The translations under genes were made by a program, and so were the position numbers. Of a DNA stretch of 64,000 bases, positions 55,347-64,000 are shown piece after piece. A model generated the notes under the pieces. It had not been told where the DNA came from. It saw only the letters and a program-made list of their open reading frames with translations, and searched no databases. The stretch is taken from positions 325,476,305 through 325,540,304 of the forward strand of contig CM042689.1 of assembly GCA_023614405.1 (NCBI GenBank), read 5' to 3'. The first letter of the stretch is position 1, and the number at the start of each line of letters is the position of its first letter. Origin of the DNA: Avena insularis. Taxonomy: Eukaryota; Streptophyta; Magnoliopsida; Poales; Poaceae.

Positions 55347-56779
55347 GGCGCACCTAAGAGCTATAGGCATTAGATGCTTAGACATGTGATATGGGAAGAT
55401 TGAATCTAGTGCAAGTGGGGGACTATTGGGAATATGACCTAGAGTAAATCATGTATGATATAATTCCCATTGTATTCATAAAGTTATTAAGTTGTCCTTG
55501 CATGGACATCTGATGTATATTACTGAATATGTGATTCAGTCGTAAAACTATATATTCATATTGTTCATACTAAATATTCTTGGTCATTGAGGTTGTGCTA
55601 GACACATAACTTAGACCAATGTGAAAGTCGGTTGATGACTCGGTTCCACTTGTAATGGGCATGGTGATGCCGTTCCGACTTATACAGATTCAGCTAAAGA
55701 GTTTAGCGAGTCGGATTGACCCATATTGAGATACAACGAACAAGTTGTCATTTGTATGTCTCAATCAATGTAATCCTTATACCCAAGGTTGTTGCATAAT
55801 CCGAGTTGAGGATCACCGACTTAGGTTCTGTCAAACGCTGATCCGTAACAAGGCAGTTATAAAGGCAGAGTTCAGGTCGACTAAGAATTAAGCTGCGTGA
55901 CGTGAATAACTAAGATGGAATTTTGCCTTTCCACTAGGAGAGATATACTCTAGGCCCTCTCAGATGATATGATTTAGAAAGCATGGCCATGCATGACTCG
56001 GTTAATGGTTAACCGAGGCGATCGACTAAGAGTTAGTCAGATGAATCACTTATCTCAGATCGAGAAGACAGTTGGACTATTTAAGGGATGATAATTATTC
56101 GTCTATAGTCCGACAAGGTATATCATGAGTCAAAAGGGATCGGACGTAAGTCGTATTGGAAATGCATGTCATCATAACTCTTTGGTACTTGGGAGTCGGC
56201 ACATTCTGCTAGGAGCCCCTAATGACTGATCGATTGAGAGTCAGACTACAATCGTATCCAAGTTGTCATGAACCTACAGGGTCACATACTTAAGAGCGGT
56301 AGCATGTTTGGATTGGATCTGAACCTTAAATTTGGTTGGTTTAGACCCGAGCCGGATTTAGACTGAGTCAGTGAGTCAGACTCATAGTGACTAATATAAT
56401 ATGGGCTTTAGTGAATGGACCATAAGTGAGTGGAGCTCACTTCACTCCCTATATATAGCGGGGCGTAGATACCCAGGTGGGTTGGCGATTAGATCATTCC
56501 ATGCGTTGTCCACAGCAGTCCTGCCGCCATACTGGACCTAGCAGTCCACCACTGACGCTCCTCCTTGTACGTGTGGATATCAACATCGGTGTTGTACTAT
56601 CAGCACCACGACGATCGTGATCGGATTAGATCGTGAGGACTGCACTGCATTCAACAGACGTGCTTCATCAATTCCGCAACTGCGCGTCTAGTGGTAATCC
56701 TCGTGGTCTTCTATCCCAGCTAGATCTTGGGATTACCATGTTAGAAGAAAAAAAATTATTTTATCTACGTGGCCCAACA
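54230..56779 (+). mobile_element. 5'-truncated Copia element
   Basis: Pol sequence starting in the middle of RT is followed by an AAGTGGGGGAC polypurine tract (55412-55423) and an LTR of about 1.36 kb (55424-56779). The LTR starts TATTGGGAATATGACC and ends GGCCCAACA; TGTTGGG/CCCAACA ends are usual for this group, so TA at the start is probably a mutated TG. The 5' LTR, gag, protease and integrase are missing. Confidence 0.85.
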
Positions 56780-56799
56780 TTTTTGACCTTTCTTTTAAT

Positions 56800-57000
56800 A
56801 AGAATACTATCCGGATAAGGTGGTTCGATATAGTGGTGCTTGTATGTTTTTTAGGAGGTGTCTCTCGAGTGAACTGGCTGGGGAATTGTCCAAAATGTTG
56901 GATATAATTCACCTGGTGGTGCTCAAGGATGGAGAGGATAAGGTGAGCTGGAAAATTGGGAAAAAGGTTTTAAACAGTTGTGGAATATGTGGTTGGTTCT
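56800..57000 (+). pseudogene. Possible LINE C-terminal fragment
   Basis: The frame SSELAGELSKMLDIIHLVVL followed by KDGEDKVSWKIGKK resembles the region before the zf-RVT domain of grass LINEs. Only this short piece is seen, so the call is weak. Confidence 0.4.
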
Positions 57001-57001
57001 G

Positions 57002-57066
57002 TGTGTGTGTGGGTGGGGGGTGGGGGGTGGGGGGGGGGGGATGGGGATGGGGATGGGGATGGGGAT
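57002..57066 (+). repeat. G-rich microsatellite
   Basis: GT repeats pass into GGGGGGT and a G run, then four to five GGGGAT units. Many runs of three or more G on one strand could form a G-quadruplex. It lies about 835 bases from the stop codon of the DUF155 gene. Confidence 0.85.
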
Positions 57067-57900
57067 GTGAAGTGCATTCGATGAGAGCATAGATCATTTT
57101 GTTTTGATGTCCTATGGCAAGGTTTGTATGGTCTATTTTCCAATGCTCTTTTGCTTCCCCAGCTCAACCTAATTCCATCCATGGATTGGAGGTCTGGGTA
57201 CTTAAATTTGCTGGTTCTGAAAAAATTGCAACTAAAATTGGTTTGACTACGATTTGGTCTAGGTACTTAAACATGTGTTGTATTTTGAATACTTTGAATT
57301 GGTGCCATAAAAGGTGTCAAAACCCTCAAATAGCAGTCTGCTGCTATATGTCTTAGCCCGCTATTTAAAACTTCGCACAATTCATTTCAAAATATTTCTG
57401 CTAAGACACGACAATAAAACAAGAGAAACACTGGTTTAACGTGGTTGATAAGGCCATTGAGTAATGGTGCAAAAACTGAGCCTAACACAAGTCCTGAAAT
57501 GATAATTAAACCCTAGCAGCAGCGTTGCTGAAAAGATAGGATATAGTAACATATAAGTCTATCCCTGCATGTTGCTGTTTATTGGTGAATGAACGAATAT
57601 TTCTGACTTTGTCAGCTGTAAAATTTAGTTGGAACAAAAGGGCAAGCAAACCCCAAAAGACATTTCTAGGCAATACCAGAGCAATCAGGTAAGTCCACTG
57701 CAAAAAGAAGCAAGCAGGAAAGTGCTTGGAGGGAACATAGACCCAAGTCAACTTGCTTTTCACGGAGGTTAGATATCAGTAGGGAACTGATACAGAAGGG
57801 GGAGGAGCCTGTAATTAGTAGCCTAGGACATCATGCGGTGTGCCAATGAGTAGCAGTAGCTGATGACTGATGATCTGTGGGCCAACGAGGGATAGTGCTC

Positions 57901-60275
57901 TCAAGACATCATGCTGGAGTCCTTAATAATTTCGTATAGTGAGATCACAATCTCAATAGTCAGTAGTATTATGACACCCCACTCCAGCAAATCTGATCGT
58001 CTATTTTGAAGCACTTCTTGAAGAAAATGAACGTTGTGCTGTTACAATTATAAATATAAGTAAATGAGAACTTGCAGAAGGAAAAAAATCAGCTATTGCA
58101 CTCAAGAATAACAAGCACATTACCTCCACGAATTTCAGTTTGAAGTCAAGGCTTCCAAAACGTTGATTCAGTTCATATTCTTCCCTAAGATACTCCAAAA
58201 TTTGCGCATAGTTTGCATTTTTCCAAGCAATTTCTGACCTGTGAAAAAGTCGTGTGGCTTACAATTACGACGATAAACATGGAGATACTATCATTGATGT
58301 TATGCAACTCAGTAAGATTAAGTGTAAAGTCTGTTTTTTCATAATTGTCTTGGCTAATCCTGAGAATAATAGTCCTCACAGTGCATTTTTGCATTCTTTG
58401 AACCTCGATGCAGCACACAAGGTTAATACAACAGAAATAACCATGGCATTGTGTAGTTTCTAAGTTCTGGTACAAAAAGCGTCAACCTTTTTTGGAAGCA
58501 CGGGAAAGTTTTCAATGAACATCATAAATAATACTATTAGCTATTTTTTCCCCAAAAATGTGCCATGAGTATCACACTGGTCTATAGATATGATATACTC
58601 CTACCTGAGTAGCATCTCAAGTTACAAGTCTTCTTATTTATTAGACAGAGTTACATGTTTTACATCCACGGAACAATACAGCACATCATATTTGTACATA
58701 ATGAAATTCCTTCCAGAAAATAATAGCACATTACATTGTGCTAAAACATATGGTACATGCGATAGAATACGCAGGAGAATGAGGGAGTGTGACACTTCGA
58801 GCATAGATGGCATACCTGTCAAAAAGGCCAAGTCTGATGATAACATCTGCAAGATTTGAATTAGCCTTGCCCACAAGTTGAAAGAGCTTCTTTCTTTTCA
58901 TTGTGAAGTCCCCAGTCTTCTCCATGACACGATTGATTTCAGTAAATTCCTCAACCATATCATCGACCTATTAAAGTAGCATCTTAAAACTTTAAGAATG
59001 ACATTTAAACCTTGCAACCACAAAAAAAGTAGTTTGTTCCCTATGCTACATCTAAATACCTGCCGTATATAATGATCAAGAGCGATACTTTGACCGAGAA
59101 CACTTGAAATGATGCGAATTCCGTCAGTGTCTAAACTTTTAAGAGCTATATAATCAAGCCCTCCTTTCATCCATGTTGTCAGGGATGGCTTCTCAACTAC
59201 TGCATAATCTGGTCATTGTTGTGAAACAAATGTCATCAAGTGTGAATATAGTGCAGGTTCAGTATTACAAAAGTGGATTAAGCGCTAAGACCTTTAGCCA
59301 CCATTATTCTGTCTGAATTTTTGCTCTCTTAACAACTATCAAAATAATAGGCCAGACAGTGAATAGCATGGACATACCATCTTTTCTCATCTCTGGAAGC
59401 CATCCCGAAGCATGATTTCTGATCATATCAAGATATTGCTCAGCTTCATGATCAGCAATATTAAAAAGCACGGCAGAACCATATTGGAAGACAACCACAT
59501 AGCGATAGCAAAACCTGTTATCCCTCACTCCAATGTCCTACAAAAACGATAGGTAAAGGAGGCTGTCTTATCTCTTATGTACATTGCAGCAACACGTTCA
59601 GCAAATGATCAAACACGAATAAGATTCTTGGCCCTCAAAATATGCAGTGCTAAGTTGGACCCACTAACCATGATCTCTGGAGGGAATTCAGAGTACCGGA
59701 GGGCAATGTAATTTAGTGATCGGGTCGATGGAGGTACAACGTTGCTGCCATGTTCCGCCTGCATGCTCTTCAAATCAATGCTGTCACAGAGGTGGGGAAA
59801 CAGAGTCAAACAATCGGTTTACTCCTCCGCACCAAATCACCGTTACAGCTCATGACAATGTTACATGAGAAAACTGAAAGAACACAGTAGCATGCAAGGT
59901 CCTCCTCTCGGAGAAATCATCAAACACGTAGTGTGCAGCAAGTCCGCGTGCTCTGTCTTACCTGGTGGAGAGAAAGTAGGCCTTGACGGGGATGTAGCGC
60001 GAGAGGCCCTCCTCCTCTTCGTCCTGAGGAGGTGCGGGAGCCGGGGCCGCCTCCGCCGCCGCCCGGATCCAGGCCCAGTAGGCCGAGCTCCCGAGGCCAG
60101 AGTCGCGGGCGTCATGGGGTGCGGCGGCCGCGACCGCCACGGCCGACGAGAAAGGCGACGTGCGGGCGGAGAGGTGCGGCACGCGCGCCGGAGAGGGGCT
60201 CGATGGTGGCGGACTCGTCTCGAGGAGGCGGCGGAGACGGAAGCACGCGCGGAGCCGCCCCATCGGTTCCAGCAA
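57901..60275 (-). CDS. DUF155 family protein, RMD1 / RETARDED ROOT GROWTH-like
   Basis: Seven exons on the minus strand are inferred: 60275-59962, 59780-59669, 59537-59378, 59208-59060, 58967-58816, 58238-58124 and 58038-57901. All introns are GT-AG, phases agree, and 379 residues result. Residues 1-104 are Ala/Pro/Arg-rich, fitting an organelle-targeting peptide. The DUF155 core follows: VVPPSTRSLNYIALRY, RYVVVFQYGSAVLFNIADHE, WMKGGLDYIALKSLDTDGIR, SSVLGQSIALDHYIRQV and KKLFQLVGKANSNLADVI. A helical segment EEYELNQRFGSLDFKLKFVE and a C-terminal membrane span at about 355-371 (GVIILLTIEIVISLYEI) complete the usual layout. Plant relatives RRG and RRL are mitochondrial and affect root growth and ABA responses; yeast Rmd1 relatives are needed for meiotic division. 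The biochemical activity is unknown. Met1 or Met5 may be the start. No TATA box is evident in the GC-rich upstream region. Confidence 0.9.
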
Positions 60276-60456
60276 CTTGGTGCCGCGCCACGACGCGAGC
60301 AGCCAAGCTCCGGTCGTTTTGCTCTACCCGTAAATCACTCGTTTTGTTCTTGCGGAGAAAGGAATGAACGGCAGGTATGGGCTTTAGATAACCTAGATTC
60401 GGGCCGCGACATGTCATACCGTGTGTGCGTTGCGTTAGGGCCACAACGCCTCAAGA

Positions 60457-60738
60457 TTCTTGACAAAGCCCACATCTGGCGTGGCCCGTTAACAGGACTA
60501 GTTTTATCATACTTTTTTTTTATAGAAATGAATGGGCTTATCTAAAGGCTTCTTGATGATGAATGGTACACCGCTTGACGGTTTTCGTCCTTCCGGGGGT
60601 TCTTGAGAAAGCCCGCATCTAGCACGGCCCGTTAATAGGACTAGTTTTATTTTACTTTTTTTTATAGAAATGAATGGGCTTATGGCACTTCTTGATGATG
60701 GATGGTACACCGCTTGAGGGTTTTCGTCCTTCCAGGGA
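60457..60738. repeat. 143-bp tandem duplication upstream of the DUF155 gene
   Basis: TTCTTGACAAAGCCCACATC at 60457 recurs as TTCTTGAGAAAGCCCGCATC at 60600. The units share AGGACTAGTTTTAT, TATAGAAATGAATGGGCTTA and GGTACACCGCTTGA, with about 10 percent differences by eye. It begins about 180 bases upstream of the start codon. Confidence 0.9.
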
Positions 60739-60819
60739 TCGCCGCAAAGGTGATCCAATTTCTCTTCACCTCTTTGTACTTGTAGCAAAGGGTGTCTCCT
60801 AAAACAAAGACGTCAATCA

Positions 60820-61274
60820 TCGCATCACCAAGGGATCAAGGTAGCTCTCATAGCTCCTATCGTGAACCATCTCCTTTTTACTGATGATAGCCTCCTGTTC
60901 ATAAGAGAGAGTGTTGAGGGTGCCACAGAAGTCAATGACATTTTGGAGAAGTATTGCAATGCTTCAGGATAGTGTGTAAATCTGGACAAGTCCTCTGTTT
61001 TCTTCGGTTAAGGGCTGCCCAGAAGCTACAAGACGGTCAATGAAGAATGTCTTGAATGTATCCAACAAGACTTTGAATAAAAAATACCTCCGGATGCCTT
61101 CTGATGTGGTTAGGTAAAAAAGGTGGGGCTTTTAAATACCTCAAAGGACCGTATCTGGAAGAAAATCCAAAGCTGGCTTGAGCAACTGTTCGTGTCTAGA
61201 GGGAAAGAGGTTTTAGTCAAGGTGGTGAATGGGTGGTGACCATGGTGATTCCTGCTCTCTCTATGTCGTGTTTC
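60820..61274 (+). pseudogene. LINE RT relic ending at a Copia LTR
   Basis: Pieces NHLLFTDDSLLFIRESVEGA (RT box with TDDS for the usual ADDS), NDILEKYCNASG, NLDKSSVFFG and a degenerate KIQSWLEQLFVSRGKEVLVK follow the order of a LINE RT. Stops and frame changes are present. The Copia LTR at 61275 cuts it off, so the Copia probably inserted into it. Confidence 0.75.
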
Positions 61275-61693
61275 TGTTAAAACTGCCTTAGGATTATCTA
61301 GGCTAGATCAATACGATAGCTGCTTTGCCTATGCATAATCTCGTCCAAAAACTTGAGAGAGAGAGGAGAGATCGGTGAAGAGGGAGAGACAGTACCTGCA
61401 CCGGTGGAGCTCGAGGATCCCGAGCCGGTTTCCATGGGGAGGGCGACGGCATGAGCGTGGGCAATGGTGGTGGCGTCGGTGGCGCTTCCCATCACTCTGC
61501 GCGAGCCCTCAATCGAAAGGGCGTGGGTAATGGCACACGATGAACCTCGTGTCTTGTGCCAATGACCCCACCTCTTTATATACGCGCATGTGACAGGGGC
61601 CCACCAACCGGGAGGTTGGGCGTCCCCGATCAGACGCTGATCGAGGGTGTGAGCGAGCCGTTGGGCTCGGTCACGATTGAGATCAATCTAACA
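61275..61693 (-). repeat. 3' LTR of the minus-strand Copia
   Basis: The short LTR has TATATAAA on the minus strand at 61575-61582. The other LTR should lie beyond 64000. Confidence 0.85.
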
Positions 61694-61871
61694 TTCTCCC
61701 CCTTGATCTCAACTTTATTTTTAACTTTGTACTTTACTCGTTTCATCACAGATTGATACATAGAGCATGTTTCATCGTCTCAGCTCAATTGCAGATAGAA
61801 TCAGACAGCCACTATATACCTTCATGTTTTGAAACAAATCCTGTTACTTTAGGGCCTCTATAGTCCAGGAA

Positions 61872-62663
61872 TCATAGGCTTCCCGTTAAACCCATGCCGG
61901 CTATGTGCTCCTTGAACACATTGGGTGGTAAGCCTTTCGTTAGCGGATCCGCAAGCATATCCTTTGTCCTCATATGCTCGAGACTTATAGTTTGATCCTG
62001 GACTTTGTCCTTCACAACATAATACTTTATATCTATAGACTTTGAAGCATTACTCGACTTGTTGTTGTGAGCATAGAATATCGCGGCTCGTTGTCACAAG
62101 ACATCTTTAGTGGCTCTTGATGCAGTCAACCACTTTCAAGTCGGGTAAGAATTTCTTTAACCATAACGCTTTGTCCCATGGCCTCATAGCATGTTATAAA
62201 TTCTGCATACATCGTATTTGATGAAAATATCGACTGTTTGGCGCTTCTCCAAGATATATCACCTCCTGCGAGAGTAAAGACATAACCTTTCGTGGTCTTT
62301 CTGTCGTCTTTATCTCCATGAAAATCATCATCTGAATACCCTTTTATCTCTAGGGAATCAGATCTTACGTATGTTAGCATGAGGCCTTTTGTGTCTTGCA
62401 CATAACGCAAAGCTTTCTTTACCATCTTCGATTTCTATGCCTGGATTCTCTTGATACCTACCGGTACCCGGTGATAAATGCTAAGTCGAGGTGCACACTT
62501 GTGCATACCGTAAGCTTCCAACAGCAAGCATATGGTAATCGACTTCATTTGATCGATCTCATATTGATTCTTTGGACATTGGGATTTCCCAAAACTATCG
62601 CCTTGACTATGGGAACAGGTGTTGAATTACTCGCATGCATATTGTATTTCTTTAAAATCTTTT
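61872..62663 (-). pseudogene. Copia pol 3' part (RT end and RNase H), frameshifted
   Basis: After the stop of the main pol frame, matching sequence continues in other frames. It includes an open RNase H piece at 62126-62425 (KKALRYVQDTKGLMLTYVR, GYSDDDFHGDKDDRKTTKGY, GGDISWRSAKQS) and the tail MLADPLTKGLPPNVFKEHIA, ending with a stop at 61872-61874. At least two frame changes separate these pieces. The element therefore lacks an intact RNase H. Confidence 0.85.
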
Positions 62664-63998
62664 TCACAATACTTTCTGCGACAGTCCTAACACTCCATTC
62701 TTTCTGTCTCGGTGAATTTCTATGCCCAAAACATAAGAGGCTTCACCAAGGTCTTTCATGTCAAAGTTTGATGACAAGAACTTCTTTGTTTCTAGTAGTA
62801 GACTAACATCACTGCTAGCAAGCAGAATGTCATCCACATATAGAATTAGGAAAATATATTTCCCACTTTTGAACTTTGCATAAATGCAGTTGTCCTCAAC
62901 ATTTTCTTTGAATCCAAGTCTTTTAATGGTATCATTAAACTTTAAATACCACTGCCTAGAGGCTTGCTTTAACCCATAAATGGATTTCTTTAGGCGGCAT
63001 CCCATATGTTCCTTCCCCTCCATGAAAAAACCCTTGGGTTGTTTCATGTAAACATTTTCTTCTAAATCTCCATTTAGAAATGCCGTCTTGACATCCATTT
63101 GATGTAACTCTAAATCAAAATGTGCAACTAGTGCCATGATGATTCTGAAGGAGTCCTTACATGAGACCGGAGAAAAAGTCTCATTGTAGTCTACGTCTTC
63201 TCTTTGCGTAAAGTCTTTTGCCACGAGTCTAGCTTTGTACTTTTCTACATTCCCATTGGAGTCATATTTTGTTTTGTAGACCCATTTGCATCCTACTGTT
63301 TTGGCTCCTTTGGGAATTTCCTCTAAGTCCCAAACATTTTTGAAACTCATCGATTTCATTTCGTCTTCCATTGCCTCCACCCACTTGGCTGAGTGAGGGC
63401 TACTCATGGCTTCTTCATATGAGGTAGGATCGCCCTCCATATGAACTACATTGTAGACTTTGTAAATTTCTTTGGAAATGGCTGGTCTTCGTTCTCTTTT
63501 AGACCGTCTGAGTTCATCATACTCTTGCTCATTTCTTGCCTCGGTTTCAGGCACATTTTCAGTAGGTGGCTGTTTTGGATCCCTTTCGTGCTCAACAGTG
63601 GGTTCAGGTGGCTCCTGATGGACAGGTTCCGAACTTTCGCCCATTGTTGTCACGTGTGGAGTCACAACAGGTGCCGGCACCACAACCTCAGGGGTTGTAG
63701 ATGGTGGCACAACAGGTAGCGAGAAAAATGGCTCCTGAGTCATCGTATTAGGTGCATGCGCCCTCTTCTCCTCAAGATCAATTTTCCTAGCTACCGTGCT
63801 CCCCCTCATCAATTCGTCCTCCAAGAATACTGCATGTCTCGTTTCTACAAACTTTGTGTATCTGTCGGGACAGTAGAAACGATAGCCTTTGGACTTATCT
63901 GGATAGCCAATAAAATGGCAAGATACTGTTTTGGGGTCTAACTTTGCAATGTTTGGATTAAAAACTTTTGCCTCAGCTGGGCTCCCCCAAACCCTCAA
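62664..63998 (-). pseudogene. Copia pol fragment: integrase C-terminus and RT
   Basis: A 444-codon frame, open to the window edge, starts in the integrase C-terminal region (WGSPAEAKVFNP, HFIGYPDKSKGYRFYCP). A Pro/Glu-rich linker follows (EPPEPTVEHERDPKQPP), then RT: WVEAMEDEMKSMSFKNVWDL, KWVYKTKYDSNGNVEKYKAR, QMDVKTAFLNGDLEENVYMK, KKSIYGLKQASRQWYLKF and the catalytic FLILYVDDILLASSD. It ends LGIEIHRDRKNGVLGLSQ with a premature stop before RNase H. RT motifs look intact, so the copy is fairly young, but the frame changes beyond make it defective. Confidence 0.9.
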
Positions 63999-64000
63999 GT

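Larger units (their letters stand above)
61275..64000 (-). mobile_element. Copia element, 3' part, continuing beyond the window
   Basis: The 3' LTR is 61275-61693 (419 bp; minus strand TGTTAGATTGATCTC to CAGTTTTAACA). It is preceded by the purine tract ATCAAGGGGGAGA and by pol on the minus strand up to the window edge. The 5' part lies outside. Confidence 0.9.

Overview
The window is nuclear DNA of a grass, most likely a Pooideae species with a large, repeat-rich genome (wheat, barley, oat or ryegrass relatives). The evidence is spliced plant genes with GT-AG introns, GC-rich grass-type 5' exons, Stowaway, Tourist and hAT MITEs, a CACTA element with the typical inverted subterminal motif, and nested Gypsy and Copia LTR retrotransposons of types common in Triticeae and related grasses. 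The species cannot be fixed from the sequence. All calls come from reading the sequence without any database search.

Four host genes are supported. (1) 6051-7988 (+): a five-exon DUF3615-type gene whose 3' end was altered by a 343-bp SMART miniature retrotransposon. (2) 8653-10113 (-): an intact single-exon UGT73-type UDP-glycosyltransferase. (3) 29962-30609 (+): a two-exon, probably GPI-anchored early nodulin-like phytocyanin without the copper-binding histidines. (4) 57901-60275 (-): a seven-exon DUF155 (RMD1/RETARDED ROOT GROWTH-like) gene, probably for a mitochondrial membrane protein. They show no sign of acting in one pathway; they are gene islands in transposon DNA.

Layout: 1-1290 degenerate and AT-rich DNA; 1290-5415 a CACTA relic with a decayed DUF8039/Ulp1-like gene; 5416-10400 genes 1 and 2; 10730-11740 a LINE relic; 12155-27148 a complete 15-kb minus-strand Gypsy element (TSD GTTTA) holding a complete plus-strand Gypsy element (14026-20844) and a LINE derivative without ORF (22572-23814); 27600-28690 the tail of a SIRE/Maximus-like Copia; 29962-30609 gene 3; 30873-32675 a MITE cluster; 32740-33890 a LINE RT relic; 35385-38062 the tail of a Gypsy element built of 48-, 49- and 55-bp minisatellites plus its LTR; 38063-54229 a third Gypsy element, split by a 10-kb LARD-like element with about 4.1-kb LTRs (38103-48089, TSD TTAAA) and by a Cassandra solo LTR carrying a 5S rRNA-like promoter (48915-49197, TSD GATCT); 54230-56779 a truncated Copia; 57901-60275 gene 4; 60820-61274 a LINE relic; 61275-64000 a minus-strand Copia leaving the window.

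The points most worth a second look are the SMART insertion that rewrote a gene's C-terminus, three related non-autonomous Gypsy elements with shared 3' modules but different coding payloads, a triplicated primer-binding-site motif, the LARD LTR pair whose divergence is confined to a GC-rich block, the Cassandra solo LTR, and the minisatellite array. I found no system I could call unprecedented.
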